Shown: positions 12,159-23,651, counted from the first letter of the stretch. The stretch is DNA of 64,000 nt from Myoxocephalus aenaeus (GCA_038501785.1 JBAMJR010000003.1:3693501-3757500), one strand, 5' to 3'. Program-made: numbers and translations. Notes: generated by a model not told the origin, from the letters alone.

Positions 12159-15100
12159 TGTGTGTATGATCTTTTTACCATGTATTTTAGAGTTTAAAGG
12201 TTCAGCTCATACATGAATTATCGTCACAACAGTGAGAACGAAATTGAGCTGGCTCAAATGAAACCTTGAATCTAAGTCTCCCACACACACACTCTCTCCC
12301 TCTCTCTCTCTGTAGAAACAAACTCTGCTGGTACAGTCTGCAGGACTTGGCACCCGTTAAACATCTGATTCCGCACTGCGCCAGTATCTGCCACTCGAAC
12401 CACTTGTTTCCACTTTTCAGCTGCTGTGACATGCTCTTTTGAAACGTCTGCTCAGAGAGTGATGTTCACGCGCGTCACACCATGGAGCCATGTGTGTGTC
12501 ACAAGCCACGTCTATAGAGGGGGGGGGGGGGATTAAGTTGCTGAGAGATGACAGATGTCTCTTTTTAAAAAAACCTTGTGTATGATTTAAGTGAGATAGC
12601 CCTAATTGAATTAGAGTCTTATTAAAAAGGCCAGAGCAGGATCCGTGTCATTGTGGACTCGGTGGGGGCCGCCAGCCTTTATGTCAGTCATGATTATGGG
12701 GGAACAATACAGGACGCAGTGCAGAGTGTGTTGGCGTCCAGGTGCACTGAAGTTACCCGCGTCGTTCTCCTCCTGATTTGACGCCTTTGGCACTATTTTG
12801 AGGCCTTTTTCACACCATGTCAATTTGACATGTTAGTAGTGTAATAAATTACCTATATACAAATGCGATGGAGGATACTCCCTGTCAGCCACTGGTTGGT
12901 TTATTGTTTCAGGCTCTATTACATGATTGTATAAGGTTGTATTGTGTTTACTGGCAAGTGTACTTTGTGTAATAGCTTTCCCAAAGGGTATTCAAAGCTG
13001 ACTGAACTCCAGGGCAGACCCGTCTTGCTGTGCCTGCAACAAACAAAGAGGCTTCAGTCACGGCGAAGCTTCATTTAGTTTCCTTCTGTACGCACCTCTC
13101 TGTCTACAGCATGCTTAGCCGTCCTTTTCTTTTCTCTGTCACTGACTCTCATTCTTTTCTCCCACACACACACTTTAAAAAAGAAAAAAAAAGAAATCTG
13201 TCTCAACAAGAATCTTGGATCGAGTTCTGCGATCAAAGGATTAGTCTTCTGTCTTTCTCGATTGCGAGGGTGTGAAATATGAATGGGGCTGCACACAAAG
13301 TGATCAGCGGCCAGAAGCCGGCGGACGCCCCGCCGTGCTGAGAAGTCCCTCGAAGTGTCGGCTGACCCAGCGGGGCCGAGCGCCGGGGCTCGGGCAGGGA
13401 GATTATAGTCTCCTTGAGACTCGCCCAGATCCTCCACTCTCACCACTCTCTTATCAGGGAAGGGCACTTCAACTTTCCTAAAGGAGAATAGAAAGCAATT
13501 AGGCGAGACAAATAGGACGTTTACGAGGCTCCGCTTTCCCCTGCTTTGAGCACAATGCATGCTTTTTTCAAGCAAATGTATGCAAAGCACTTTTCGCCCA
13601 AAGATGTCCTTCCAGGATAACACATTCTTTGCGTTCGGCGTATCGAGACCGGTATACAAAGTGTGTTTTTGTGTGTGTTTTTTATTTTATTTTTGCAGGC
13701 TTGTGGAAACAGGGAGCGGTAGCGTTCAGAGCCTGTCCCTCTCCGACAGCCACCTGGCGGAGCTGGACGGAGACACCCTGCGCTTGTTCGGACCCGGAGC
13801 CCTGGAGGCCCTGGAGAGGGGCTGGGGAGTTCAGACCGCCGGCGCCGTCACCGTCATCGCCTTCCGCTACATCGGCTTCGACGCCATTCTACCAGCACTG
13901 CCGCGAATAAGGGTCAAGTTCCCCAATCTGTCGGTGAGGGCACTAGCCACGTACCATAAGGAGCCGTGGGATTGTGTCAACGTATTGAAGACAACAACAA
14001 TGGAGGGTGCATGTTAGAGTGTCATCTAACAACAAACTGCCTTTGGCCCTTTACTCATTGAACCATTTCCTATATTAGGTATTGTTAACTAAAAGTTGTG
14101 GTCATTCTGACCCTGCCGCACAAAAAACTAATTTCTTCTTTTGGTGGCAGATGGCTCCCAACCTAATTTGTCATCCCTACAAAATGGTCAGAGTGCTGTG
14201 GTGAAAAGAGCACTGGTACCAAAGAGAAATAAACAGTTAACTGATCATAGTGAGAGCTACAGCGAGGGCCTATAATATCTGATATGTATGTATTTATTCA
14301 CCCCCACCTAGCTGCCTCGCAGGTGTTCCTGCTCCTGAGCATGTTCATTCATTTTGGTCGTTGCACCAGGGAAAATGTGAAAATAATAATATACGACCGT
14401 CAGTGCCGGTATATTGCGACACTCCCTATTAAATATTGTGAATGAAAACTTTGCTCATGTAACATACAGTGTAATCAGGTGTATTTCATCCAAAACACCT
14501 CACAGGTTCTTGGAAAACGTATATGTTTGAAACTCCATGATCAACTAATTTATTTGCAGGCACAAACAAATATACATTAGCTCTATAGTTCTACCTTTCT
14601 TTGACACCAACTTGTTACTTTTGCCGCAGCACCTGATCTTCCTGGAAGCCAACATCAGCCGTCTGCCCCAGCTGGCGGCCCTGGCTCAGGTGAGGCGTCT
14701 GGACCAGCTGACCATCCACCTGGAGGGCAACCCAGTGGTCAGTCTGGCTCTGTGGCGCTCCTTCGCCGTCTACCGCCTCCACCACCTCAACCTGCAGAGG
14801 ATCAATGGCCAGGAGGTGAGCTTGTCAATGCGTTCGCCCTGCTGTGTAAAGGGCGCTCCTCCTGCCCACTTTGTAAGACGCAAATATAGAAACCAATAAC
14901 AGATTGGAGTCTTAATGTTGTGTAAAATGAAATAGAATGTGTTTGATATGCCATTTTACAAGCAACATATTGTAATGTAAGGCTACTTCCAACAGCTGGT
15001 TAGCTTAGCTTAGCACAAGGACTAAAAACGGAGGAATCAGCTAGCCTTTCTCTGTCCAGCACCTCCGAGGATCACTAGAGTTTTTTTTGTTGTGGTAAAT

Positions 15101-18100
15101 CACATGACCCTAAACTAAAAACCCGTCTGCCTCAGGTGACCATGAATGATGTGATCGCAGCAGAGCGCGTGTTCGGGACACTGGGTCACATAGCAGCCAC
15201 CGAAACTCCACGTTGCCGCCTCCTCCTGCTGCTGGAGGAGTCCAGGTGAGAACTTGATCTTGCGCGCTTAACCACAACATAACATTAACTACAACTTAAT
15301 GACAGGTGTGCACCGTGTCCCGTGCATGTTGTGCATTTGGATATGTCGAGAATGTGTGGATTATTAACGTGTGTATGCGTGTATATAGTTGTGTGTGTGA
15401 GACAGCGAGACGGAGCCTGGCACCGAGGAGCCAGGGGAATTAGACAGTGTGTCTCAGGGTAAAAGGGTGGGTACTTGGCACTTTGACACAAACATTCTTC
15501 TCTCTTCCCAGCCAAAAGCTCTCGAGGTCTGTCACTCCTAATGAAAAACATCCTCGCCAAGCAGAAATCTGCTGAATTTGGCACGCACAAGAACTGTTTC
15601 CTATCATCCGGTTGGTTATGGGAAGCCTAAGGGTCAAAAGCAAAGCTGCGCACAGTATCCCTGACTGTGTAGGAAATATGTATTACATGTAGCTCTCTGA
15701 ACAACCTCCATTTTAATGCCACTTCCTGCTAGAGCATTTGGGCTGCCACCTCGTCCTCAATTGCCCTCGTACTGAAAATGAGCTAGCAAACTTTAGCGCA
15801 ACATGTTGGCTGCATCTCATCCCGATTCATGCATGGATAATGATAATGTCAGTGCATAGATAGTACACCGCAGCCCGAGGCCCAAGATTATGTTCTCATC
15901 GTCACTGAAGTCTTAATCACTGCATGCAGTCGTTACCCCTTTAGTCAACATTTCCATATATTACACTAAACACTGTTAGGATTTGTCCTCCTATCATACA
16001 AAACCCCCCCGTCGGCTGTCATATAAAGTGCTGGATGGAAAAACTGGAAAGGGGAAACGCGATAACTACTAAAACATCTGCAGAAAACACAACAGCGTGC
16101 ACGTTTCATTTGTGTTCTTGTCAACAATCTATTATCTTTTATTCCTGATCTCATTACACTACATTCTTTCAAATATTACTTTAGTAAACTTAACACGTGT
16201 AGAACTCCAAGTAGGATGTATCGACAAAGAAAATTCAGTTTGGCCCAGATGTGATAGTAGCTAATATTTTTTTTATAAACATTTAGGGACATGTTTGTAA
16301 TCCATAGCTATATGATGTTGGTCACACCTGTAAAATGAATCATTTGGCCAGGTTTTTCACGTTCGAAGGAAAAAACTATACGCAGTCATCACTTCCCTGC
16401 TAGCGTTGCTAAGCTAATGCTAGCTTGCTAACAAGTCCATGCGAAACGTTTGCTATTAAATGGTGTCATTACCAAAAATGGCCGGATGAATGTTATTTGT
16501 ATTGTAATGAAAGAAAGGTCTTTTTAAAAGAGTGACCTTTGGCCCTGTCCCCTTGTTGAATGAGGAGAGTTCACTTCTTCTACTTGATGTTGATGAATGA
16601 ACATAGAGGAGGAAACGGTTCTAATGTGGAATGAATGCACACAGCTATAATGCTTAATGCTTAATTGCATTCAATCTTATACGTCAGCATGGTCTGTGAC
16701 TGACACACACACATGTGTTTTGACACACACACACACACACACACACACTTTACAAACCCATCTTATATGGAATTTTTGCCTCCAGCCTTCTCTCAAAAGA
16801 CTATTTCAGCACCCTGGCACTGGCGCGTGGAACATGTTGGTGCAGTAGTGTATCGCATGAGATTTCACACTTATCGACAGCTACATCTAATCTGGTTTAC
16901 ATCACTTTTAAAGTCCTCTACTGCTTCTATAAGTGCACTCGAGTGAAATTGAAACACTGACGTTTATTGAAAATGTCAGAAAGTGGTATTTGACGGACGA
17001 AAGAACACATCTTTATTGCCTTTTTGGTGTTACTCCCTTTCTGCCACTGTATCACCCCAGGTGTCTTGTGTCTGACTCACTCTTTTCACTCTTCACCCTG
17101 AAGGAAGCGCCAGCTGCAATTCCTGTTGGAGAGGCGTGGCCGGCGGGCAGGACTGAGTCCGGAGGAGCTGCGAGACAATGGGAAGCTCCTGGGAGAAGGG
17201 CTGAGCAGAGCGCTGTTCAACTACCCGAGCAGAGACTGCAGTGCAGAGAGCCCAGAGGTCAGATCGGTTTAGTTTGAACAATGTTTAAACACTTAGTTAG
17301 TTCCCGCATTATTCCTATGTGTCTCCCAAAAGCCAGCATGGCATTGTGGAGTTGTCGAGTGACCTCATCGCGTCATCAAGCTCGCCTCGCTTCGACCTCC
17401 AGCGCTCGCTCGGCTCCGTGGTTCTGTAGGATGGGCCGCCTTCAGCTAGTGAGCTTGATGTGTCGATCGTCGCGTTGTTGTTCCGGCTTTGCAGTGTAGA
17501 CTTTTCCGTCCAGCTCGGAGATGCTGGGATGCTTTGCCTCCCGAGACTTTGAAAATTCCCTTCTTTTTTTTTTTTCATGTCAATCAATTGTTCGATCAAC
17601 TTGCACATTTGTTAGCGACGTTGACGGGTTAGTCGAACTTTTCAACTCGCAAACAACTTGATTTGCTTTCGCCACCGTCTCTAAAATAGAATGCACATGC
17701 AAGTAAACGCAACAGCAATATTTAAATGCAACAAATCAAAAAATATACATTTGCTGTCCCTATTTTTTTTAAATTATTTTGTTAAAAAGTCGTTTTGCGA
17801 CTGATGGCAACCAAAGATTGCAAAATGGGTTGCCGATTTCACAAAATGGTTGCCAGTGGTTGGCGAACCCTGCTCACTATATGTCAGCCTATACGTCTCT
17901 TTAACTTCGGATTCAACCAATAAATAGGATTTGATGTTGCACTGCCAGGTGAAGCTAGAAGCCTGCAAATCAGGAATGCTTTACCCTACTTAGCAGTATT
18001 TGCATGTGAAAGGCATCAACACACGCCATCATAAATCAAGCGCACCATCGGACATATCACTTGGGCAACCTGCAATCACAGGTAATTGCACTATTTCCTC

Positions 18101-19070
18101 ACCGGTTCTGATTTCTCTTTCTATGCCATTGTGTTGTGGTTTTAAAGTCCCAAACATCACTCCATCTTCATTTCCAACGCAATAAATTATCCGGATTTGG
18201 GACAACTACCCACTCGGCAGTCAGGAAGGTTTCATTCTATCAGCGAACAGTAGCAAGAATCAAACCAAGAGGGCATTTGGGCTTCGTCCGATTTTTGGTC
18301 CTCGTCTTTGGACTTTGCTCATGCTTTTCTGCCTCCTGTTCAGATTGCCTCTTTTACACTCAAAAAAAGCTTTGCACACAGCATGCTGGAGGTGCTGCCG
18401 ACTGTAAGATAAACAAGTAATCAGGAAAAAAAAAAAGTCTTTCTGTTAAAGTTTATTTATCTCAAGTCATCAAAAGTAAAGCACTTCAATTTTTTTTTCT
18501 CACATTTCTGTAAAACAAAACGGGATCTGACATTGAAAGCACTTTTTTACTGCTGGAAATGATCATTTTGTATCAATCATTGTGTTTTTATCTTTCGACA
18601 TTCTAAAGAATCAATATCCTGTTCCAGCAACTATGTTAAACATGTGAATGTGATCGCTTAAATTATGATACATCTTCTTTTTCTTTCTTTTCTTTTTTTA
18701 CCTACACCCACGTTGTTCCCGTCAATCGTAGTACCAAGTGTGCGACCTTTTCCTTTTTTTTTCTTACCGTGGTTTTCCCGCCACTGCACCTCGCCTTCAT
18801 GCACCTTCAACAACCGAATCCCCGCGAACGACGCTCTCTTCTTTCTCCTCGCAGGAGGGCGGCGCGGAGGCATCGGACCGCGCCGCCCTGGTCGAGCAGT
18901 ACCTCCAGGAGTTGGTCCGAAGGGCGTCCGACACCAACCTGAAGGGCGAGGCCCTGCACAAGCTCTGGCCCTCCATGTTTGGAGAGATGGTGAGGGACTG
19001 CGTGTTGGAGATGAGGGACCGGGAGGCCTTCCGCCGAGCCAGCCTTGCGAAGCTCTCTGAGACCAAGTGA
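1663..19070 (+). CDS. lrrc49: Leucine-rich repeat-containing protein 49 (3' part, 10 exons)
   Basis: LRRC49 (PGs4/p79) is a non-catalytic subunit of the tubulin polyglutamylase complex built around TTLL1, with TPGS1, TPGS2, NICN1 and CSTPP1; it acts on cytoplasmic, axonal and ciliary microtubules. Ten exons are visible: 1663-1724, 3767-3914, 5931-6014, 7300-7475, 7977-8072, 13699-13933, 14630-14815, 15136-15245, 17104-17257 and 18855-19070. All have AG/GT borders and join in one frame to 1467 nt (488 residues plus TGA). The protein starts inside the last leucine-rich repeats, passes the LRR cap (residues about 21-70), then a lysine/glutamate-rich coiled-coil segment (71-115), a Ser/Pro/Asn-rich linker (about 120-190), and a conserved C-terminal region with further LRR-like strands (190-365) and a helical tail. 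No signal peptide or membrane segment is seen. The N-terminal exons are upstream of the window. Identification rests on remembered similarity to human LRRC49 and on the thsd4 neighbour. Confidence 0.9.
1725..3766. other. lrrc49 intron
   Basis: A 2.0-kb intron with no gene seen. It has a run of G at 1769-1782 and poly-T tracts near 2450 and 2530. A decayed remnant of a common fish repeat lies near 2752-2806, where a CCCCTTGGGGAA core is followed by poly-T. Confidence 0.7.
3767..3914 (+). CDS. lrrc49: lrrc49 exon b (LRR and LRR cap)
   Basis: The 148-nt exon lies between GTGTCTAG and GTAAGG. It reads a final repeat (SLSELTLDGNPVALE) followed by the WYKQAVLRCVLHLKQLDMKRIT segment, the C-terminal LRR cap pattern of this family. 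It ends in phase 0. A (GT)n tract starts 20 bases past the donor. Confidence 0.92.
3915..5930. other. lrrc49 intron
   Basis: A 2.0-kb AT-rich intron with a (GT)11 tract at 3934-3955 just past the donor. I saw no other gene or clear mobile element. Confidence 0.7.
5931..6014 (+). CDS. lrrc49: lrrc49 exon c (charged helix)
   Basis: This 84-nt exon (28 codons, phase 0 at both ends) is bounded by TTTTTCAG and GTACCG. It encodes a Glu/Lys/Arg-rich helix (ARKEEEKKRESHKQTIHK) that continues in frame into the next exon as EKRRLAIRN, as in the vertebrate family. Confidence 0.9.
6015..7299. other. lrrc49 intron with (GT)n against its 3' end
   Basis: A 1.3-kb intron. The only notable content is a (TG)17 repeat at 7254-7287, which ends 12 bases before the acceptor AG at 7298-7299 and takes the place of an ordinary polypyrimidine tract. 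Confidence 0.7.
7300..7475 (+). CDS. lrrc49: lrrc49 exon d
   Basis: The 176-nt exon reads EKRRLAIRNAAQQWEG, then a Pro/Ser/Asn-rich linker. It ends at CCCAG/GTACGC two bases into a codon. The start was chosen because joining at 7300 keeps the conserved HK-EKRRLAI alignment and the frame. Using the next upstream AG (7245-7246) would add 53 nt and break the frame. The acceptor is unusual: TG-repeat, then GGCGTCCATCAAG. Confidence 0.85.
7476..7976. other. lrrc49 intron
   Basis: A 501-base intron that is AT-rich toward its 3' end. I see nothing further in it. Confidence 0.7.
7977..8072 (+). CDS. lrrc49: lrrc49 exon e (Ser/Pro/Arg linker)
   Basis: This 96-nt exon lies between TTGATCAG and GTAAGA. 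It encodes a low-complexity linker rich in Arg, Ser, Pro and Asn (PGSGPERPSAGTENRLRTNS). The last two bases AA are completed by the G that opens exon f, giving Lys. Confidence 0.82.
8085..8585. repeat. Teleost interspersed repeat (MITE-like)
   Basis: The stretch contains motifs I recognise from a very common fish repeat: GGCACCCACCTGTCACTCAA, followed by AATTATGCCTAACTTTAAG, then GGGATTGACAAGCTTTTGGA. Ends are approximate, and I found no clean terminal repeats or target duplication. Confidence 0.5.
8922..9920. mobile_element. Non-autonomous hAT-type DNA transposon with 8-bp TSD
   Basis: The element begins TAGGGTTGCAAC and ends GTTGCAGCCCTA (12-bp inverted ends with one mismatch). It is flanked on both sides by the exact 8-bp duplication GACATTTC (8914-8921 and 9921-9928), the hAT hallmark. 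Subterminal regions are made of repeated ATCGAT/ATTAATCGA motifs. Inside, around 9597-9680, a degraded frame reads KAGHAKCSLCSKEINYSKKG with broken His positions, a remnant of a BED-type zinc finger. The element is therefore a 999-bp deletion derivative without an intact transposase. Confidence 0.85.
11298..11953. mobile_element. Non-autonomous hAT-type element with 8-bp TSD
   Basis: Inverted ends CAGGGCCGGC and GCCGGCCCTG bound 656 bp. The flanks carry the exact direct duplication ATGTCACC (11290-11297 and 11954-11961), which fits hAT transposition. The element contains CCTAGGCG/CGCCTAGG motifs near both ends and a (CA)n run at about 11350-11376. I see no transposase frame. Confidence 0.82.
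12073..12165. repeat. (GT)n microsatellite, about 90 bp
   Basis: An almost pure GT dinucleotide tract runs from 12073 to 12154, with a GCGC interruption near 12154-12157. It lies deep inside the lrrc49 intron. Confidence 0.95.
13699..13933 (+). CDS. lrrc49: lrrc49 exon f (conserved C-terminal region)
   Basis: The 235-nt exon lies between TTTTTGCAG and GTGAGG. It encodes a conserved block: LSLSDSHLAELDGDTLRLFG, then ALEALERGWGVQTAGAVTVI, then FRYIGFDAILPALPRIRVKF. The first base completes the Lys codon from exon e, and the exon ends in phase 0. The high GC content matches the other coding exons. Confidence 0.92.
13934..14629. other. lrrc49 intron
   Basis: A 696-base AT-rich intron in which I see nothing else. 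Confidence 0.7.
14630..14815 (+). CDS. lrrc49: lrrc49 exon g (LRR-like strands)
   Basis: This 186-nt exon (62 codons, phase 0) runs from TTGCCGCAG to GTGAGC. It encodes HLIFLEANISRLPQLAALAQ and VRRLDQLTIHLEGNPVV, two LRR-like segments found near the C-terminus of this family. Confidence 0.92.
14816..15135. other. lrrc49 intron with teleost GCTTAGC repeat
   Basis: A 320-base intron. Positions about 14990-15060 contain a TTAGCTTAGCTTAGCACAAG motif, known to me as part of a widespread fish DNA-transposon-like repeat. Confidence 0.55.
15136..15245 (+). CDS. lrrc49: lrrc49 exon h
   Basis: The 110-nt exon between CTGCCTCAG and GTGAGA encodes VTMNDVIAAERVFGTLGHIA and RCRLLLLLEES. It is a conserved helical part of the C-terminal region and ends two bases into an Arg codon. 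Confidence 0.9.
15246..17103. other. lrrc49 intron
   Basis: A 1.9-kb intron with a (CA)n tract at 16723-16748 and GCTAGC/GCTTGC-type motifs near 16400-16430. No gene is seen. Confidence 0.7.
17104..17257 (+). CDS. lrrc49: lrrc49 exon i
   Basis: The 154-nt exon begins after CCCTGAAG and ends at CCAGAG/GTCAGA. It reads KRQLQFLLERRGRRAGLSPE, then a polar tail. The first G completes the Arg codon of exon h, which gives the conserved ESRKRQLQFLLE junction. Confidence 0.9.
17258..18854. other. lrrc49 last intron
   Basis: A 1.6-kb intron. It has CpG-rich sequence near 17360-17510, then AT-rich DNA with several poly-T runs. No gene is seen. A segment near 17790-17880, with repeated GGTTGCC/TGGTTGCCA motifs, may be part of a repeat. 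Confidence 0.65.
18855..19070 (+). CDS. lrrc49: lrrc49 terminal coding exon i+1 (C-terminus)
   Basis: The exon opens after TCCTCGCAG in phase 0 and runs 72 codons to TGA at 19068-19070. It encodes a helical tail (ALVEQYLQELVRRAS, then HKLWPSMFGEMVRDCVLEMR) with very high GC content. The 3' UTR that follows has a (CA)n tract at about 19099-19132. Confidence 0.93.
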   Translation, partial: EGGAEASDRAALVEQYLQELVRRASDTNLKGEALHKLWPSMFGEMVRDCVLEMRDREAFRRASLAKLSETK

Positions 19071-19626
19071 AGAGGACCAAAGGTTCACACTTTCGACCAC
19101 ACACACACACACACACAAACAAACACACACACACGTGGACATAGCTTTTCCCCAGGGCACCTTGCAGGGCCTCATCACAGACTCCTTTTATTTAACACGT
19201 CATCGCTCAGTAACTTCCCACTACTATACGTTGGAACCAGAAAGGTGTTTTTCCCTCTTTAAGAAGGATGCAGACTGTTTTAGAGGAATTATCACGACAA
19301 AGAATGTAGATTTCCACTAAAAACACACTTCAGTGCTTGGAGCTGTGATATACTTGAAGGGACGTGTTGAGTCGCCGTGCATTGTGGTCCTCTGCGGAGC
19401 AAGCTGCACTTTAACAGCTTTCTGAATGACCCCCTCTTCACCGTAACTGTCATCAGCTGAAAACAACCCGCGTCTCTTTTGTTCGAGACTCGAGTGATTT
19501 CTTTTCCGTGTCTTAAATAACGTTTCATGCATCGATATCTGACTCTCTCCTGCCTGACGTATTAAAGGAGGGCACGGACAAGGACCTTTTCTTTGTTTAC
19601 CACTGATTTTCTGTATTGTACTTAGT

Positions 19627-19632
19627 ATTAAA
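19627..19632 (+). terminator. Possible lrrc49 polyadenylation signal (ATTAAA)
   Basis: ATTAAA variants occur at 19561-19566 and 19627-19632, about 0.5 kb after the lrrc49 stop. The first canonical AATAAA on this strand that I saw is near 20361, so the true 3' end is uncertain. Confidence 0.3.
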
Positions 19633-19887
19633 AGATTCTGTATTAACTCTATTGCTCTTTCTGGAAAGCTTCTTCTTCTTTTTTTTTTTTTTTTTTTTTT
19701 ACAGGAGGGAGGAAGTCGTGTCTTTCTTTAATCGGACATTGTTCAGATCAGTTGTTTCGTTAGTCGCAAGATTAACACGAGTCCACCTCTTAAATATGTT
19801 AAGCTCAAGGTCATCTCAGCTGCTTCCCCGCTTCTCTTCACTTTGAAGGAGCATTATCAACACCTCATAGGCCATCGGCCTCCCATG

Positions 19888-19929
<42 letters not shown>

Positions 19930-21266
19930 ACCAGCAACCGTGAAGGGTCCTCTGGGTTCTGTGAACTCCGACTGGAATGTCCCCGACGGCGTAGAGGCTT
20001 CACCGGTTCATCACCTCCTGGTCAACCATCCCACAAAGAGTTCATTTTAACTCTTTATTTAATCAGGCGTGGACCTGGAGTGTCAAACAACATCAGGCAG
20101 ACGCCAAGGAGTCGATTGCCGCTGTCCCGGGTCATCCACTCCGCTAAACATCGATGCTTTCTTTGCACCATCAGTTTGTATTTTCCGTTTTCTGGTTCTT
20201 CAATGGGAACCAATAGCTCTTAAATTATTCTTTCTTTATCCTATCTATCTGTGGTATTCCTCTCTATCATACAGGTGGTACACTGTCCGGAGGAAGCTGA
20301 ATCCAAACCTTTATTTCTTCCAGCACTTTTTCCAGATTTTTAGAGAAACACAAATATAAAAATAAAAAAAGTTTGCTCCCACTAAATAGCATGATTCAGT
20401 GTATCCTCCAATGGAGGACAAACACATATATCTAACCGTGTTGTATAAGAAGTATGACTGCGTAATGTGTCGGGCCACCTGTCCCACAAAGATCTCATGC
20501 CGACATGAAAAATAAGTGCCATGTTTTTATTTATTTAATTGGTGGAACTGTGGCTGTCAACACTGTGTGAGAGAAGTCTTGTCCCAAAGGACTTGACGGA
20601 GCTCCATGACTACTCGCAGCACGCAGACGCAGAGAGCGATGACTCAGAGCTGGGAAGCAGCGTAGCAGTCCAGGCAGCGCAGGAGCTCCCGGGGCCCACA
20701 CAGTTAAGAAGGCCCAACACATTGACACGACGTGCATATGTCTCGGTGAGTAATAACCCACAATCAATCTGTGGCTCAACTTAAAAGTAGTATTTGTTCT
20801 TTACAGAGTGCTACTTTGGCATTGGGGTAAAACATTGTTTTCCCCTCCATCTTTGGGTGCAGTGCTCCAGGCTTTGATGACTGTATTGCATGAGAACTAC
20901 TTTAGATTAAGCTAATGTTGTGCTGGGAGAGGCTAATGTGCTAAAGTGTGCACCTATGGATGTCTGCTTTACTTTTTGGCAATTTTTTTTAGAGTTAGTT
21001 TTTTGGACTGAGACTTGCAACTGGCAACCTGCTGGTTATAAGGCTGCACTCACCACATGGTTTGGTAATTTAAACACCAGACAAACTTATGTATTAAACT
21101 GAATCAATTAAATGAAATACAACCATTTCTTAAGGCAATTTTAAGTACAAAATTCTACCAATGCCGACCATAAATCTAGGCGAGTTTTCACTTGATCTGA
21201 GTTATGTTCATTAAAGTGGCTTTAAAGAAAAATAACAATTTTAAGTTGTATTGAAAAGTAATATAC

Positions 21267-21326
<60 letters not shown>

Positions 21327-21459
21327 ATGGACCAAGTGCAAGAGCTGTCTGTTACTTCTGGGAAATGCAACTTAAATACTACGGACTGTTCCATTTTACC
21401 TGATTAGTGTTGTGATTGGATGTTACCATTGCAGAGTTACACAGATAAAACAATGAAAG

Positions 21460-21490
<31 letters not shown>

Positions 21491-22164
21491 ATGAATCCAC
21501 GTTTGTTTGACCCACTTTCTCTCTCAGTCTGCCTTGCATACTTCTATTTTAGTTAGTTATTACCAACATGTCCCAGAATACTTTTTGACAACCCCCCAAG
21601 AGAACATGGCTGAACCTGTTTCATTCAGCTGTAAGTTTGTACCTGTTTAACAGAGTAATGATGTTGTCATTTTGCACACATGGAGGAGGGTAGAGTAATA
21701 GCAAAGTGAGTGAGTGGAGAGGCGGAAGCATTAATTACACTAGCATGGATTTACCGGAGGACCAGGGTCATGCAATATTATGTTCAGCAAACACGAAGCG
21801 CAGGTTTGGAGGCTGCGCTGGACCCTGTGATCGACTTTTATCTGGTCTGGAGAAAGGGCCGCCTCACAGGACCAACTATTAGTTTCTCCTGGAGTGAACC
21901 AAGTGCATTGTTTATTGTTGGCCATGCACGGCAAAAATAATAAGCACCTGAAACTGTAATGTCAGTTTAATTGGAAGTTTAACAATCATATTTAACATAA
22001 CACATGCAACATTGTTTGCTTATTTCGAAATTAACGTTTTTTGGGGGGAATTATCAATCTGATTACATTATTTTAGTTACTGGGGCAATAATCTGGCTTT
22101 TTATATTATGAACCAAACGTTTATATGAATTCATTTATTTGTGCAAATACTGAAGGGACGTAAA

Positions 22165-22220
<56 letters not shown>

Positions 22221-22493
22221 GTGTATAAACATTCCTGCCCACTGCTATAAGACTTTATAATAAATCACCTCTGGCCAGATCCTCTGTAAATTAATCAACG
22301 TCAACATCAATAAGCCCTTGCACCACTTTTGTTGTTTAGATATACTTATATACACTGCATATACTTTGCATTTTTGCACTTTTATTGTTTAATTTTCTTA
22401 AATTTAATACACTCTGCTGTTCTGTTTTGTTTTATATAATGGGTATTTTACATACCTAATATTTTTGTGTCTTCTATGTAAATTGCTTGCTGC

Positions 22494-22498
<5 letters not shown>

Positions 22499-22575
<77 letters not shown>
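22499..22575. repeat. (TA)n microsatellite
   Basis: A nearly perfect TA dinucleotide tract of about 76 bases. It is self-complementary and so is likely to form cruciforms or be unstable. Confidence 0.95.
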
Positions 22576-22578
<3 letters not shown>

Positions 22579-23649
22579 CCATCTCCTCTCGTCTTGAGAG
22601 GCCTTCAATGGGTCAACCGGAACAGTCGTTCATTAAAGAAGCTTAAATTGGAGGCTGGTTTGCCTGTGAAGAGGTTTGGAAACATTGGGGTTAAAGGCGA
22701 TTTCCTGAGCCGCATCAACATCTCTACGCACCGGTGAGGACGGTCGGCGGGGCCAACAACGGGCCCCTGCAGACTCCTATAGGAGACGTGTACACGTGTG
22801 GCGCTGGAGCACACGGGTGAGCGGTTAGATCTGTAGCTACAGGCTGCACTGATAGACTTCACAGTTTTGACAGATCACACTTACACTGCGTAATGAAGCC
22901 AGCATTCTTCCAGACAATGAGCTGCCTGCTGCATGTCACCCGGTTCTGTCAAATTAAAAGCAAACACACTAAATAAAACAGCTCACCATGTCTTTTTATG
23001 AATATGAGAAAGTGAATGAGGAGGTTTATGTACAACACTTTTTTTTTAATACGCTTAAAAGTCAATTTAGTTGTGTGTCTTTGGACACAAAGTGATGGCC
23101 CTTATTAATGAATTAATTTCCTTGATGATGCCAAGTAGGAGAATACAATGTCCCTCCATTTCATTTGTAGTTTCTACCTTTGAGGCAACAATGCGTCTGT
23201 TTGATGTGAATGCAAAGAGGTTCGATGTCAGTCCAACACTGTTTTTCTTCACCTTCGAGGTCACATTTTAGACCCACTGACAAAAGTGATCAGTTTACCC
23301 ACCTCATCAGCCGATAGAAACATCAACTGAAAAGTGGGAAAACTTGGGAACATTTTTTAGATTTTAAACTGGCCCTTTTATTCCTGTTGAATTTCAATGT
23401 ATTCAATTGTTTTAATAATAGAGTTTATTTGTTGTGGTTGCTGTTATTCTACTTGTTGAAAAAGTCTCACACACACACACACACACACACACGTATTTGG
23501 CACAAAGACAGGTAAATCCTTTTGTATCCACAGCGTGTACACGCGCGCACACACACACACACCCTTTTTGTGTAAATCAACAGGAGCGCGTGGTGTGGTT
23601 TTCAGCGTGAGAATCCACACACAATCACATTTGAGCGCGAGAAGGAGGA

Positions 23650-23651
<2 letters not shown>

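Larger units (their letters stand above)
8073..13698. other. large lrrc49 intron with three DNA-transposon copies
   Basis: This is a 5.6-kb intron. It holds a common teleost repeat (about 8085-8585), two hAT-type elements with exact target duplications (8922-9920 and 11298-11953), and a very long (GT)n tract at 12073-12165. No extra lrrc49 exon is needed, because exons e and f join in phase. Confidence 0.75.

Noticed and set aside
13075..13659. A 194-codon - strand open frame in the lrrc49 intron
   Set aside because: The product is low-complexity without recognisable domains and contains a poly-Phe run from an A-tract. There are no supporting splice sites or context.
18738..18854. Upstream extension of the last lrrc49 exon as a separate small gene starting MCDLFLFFSYRG
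   Set aside because: The acceptor TCCTCGCAG at 18854 and phase-0 joining with exon i explain the coding part. The upstream portion is pyrimidine-rich intron.
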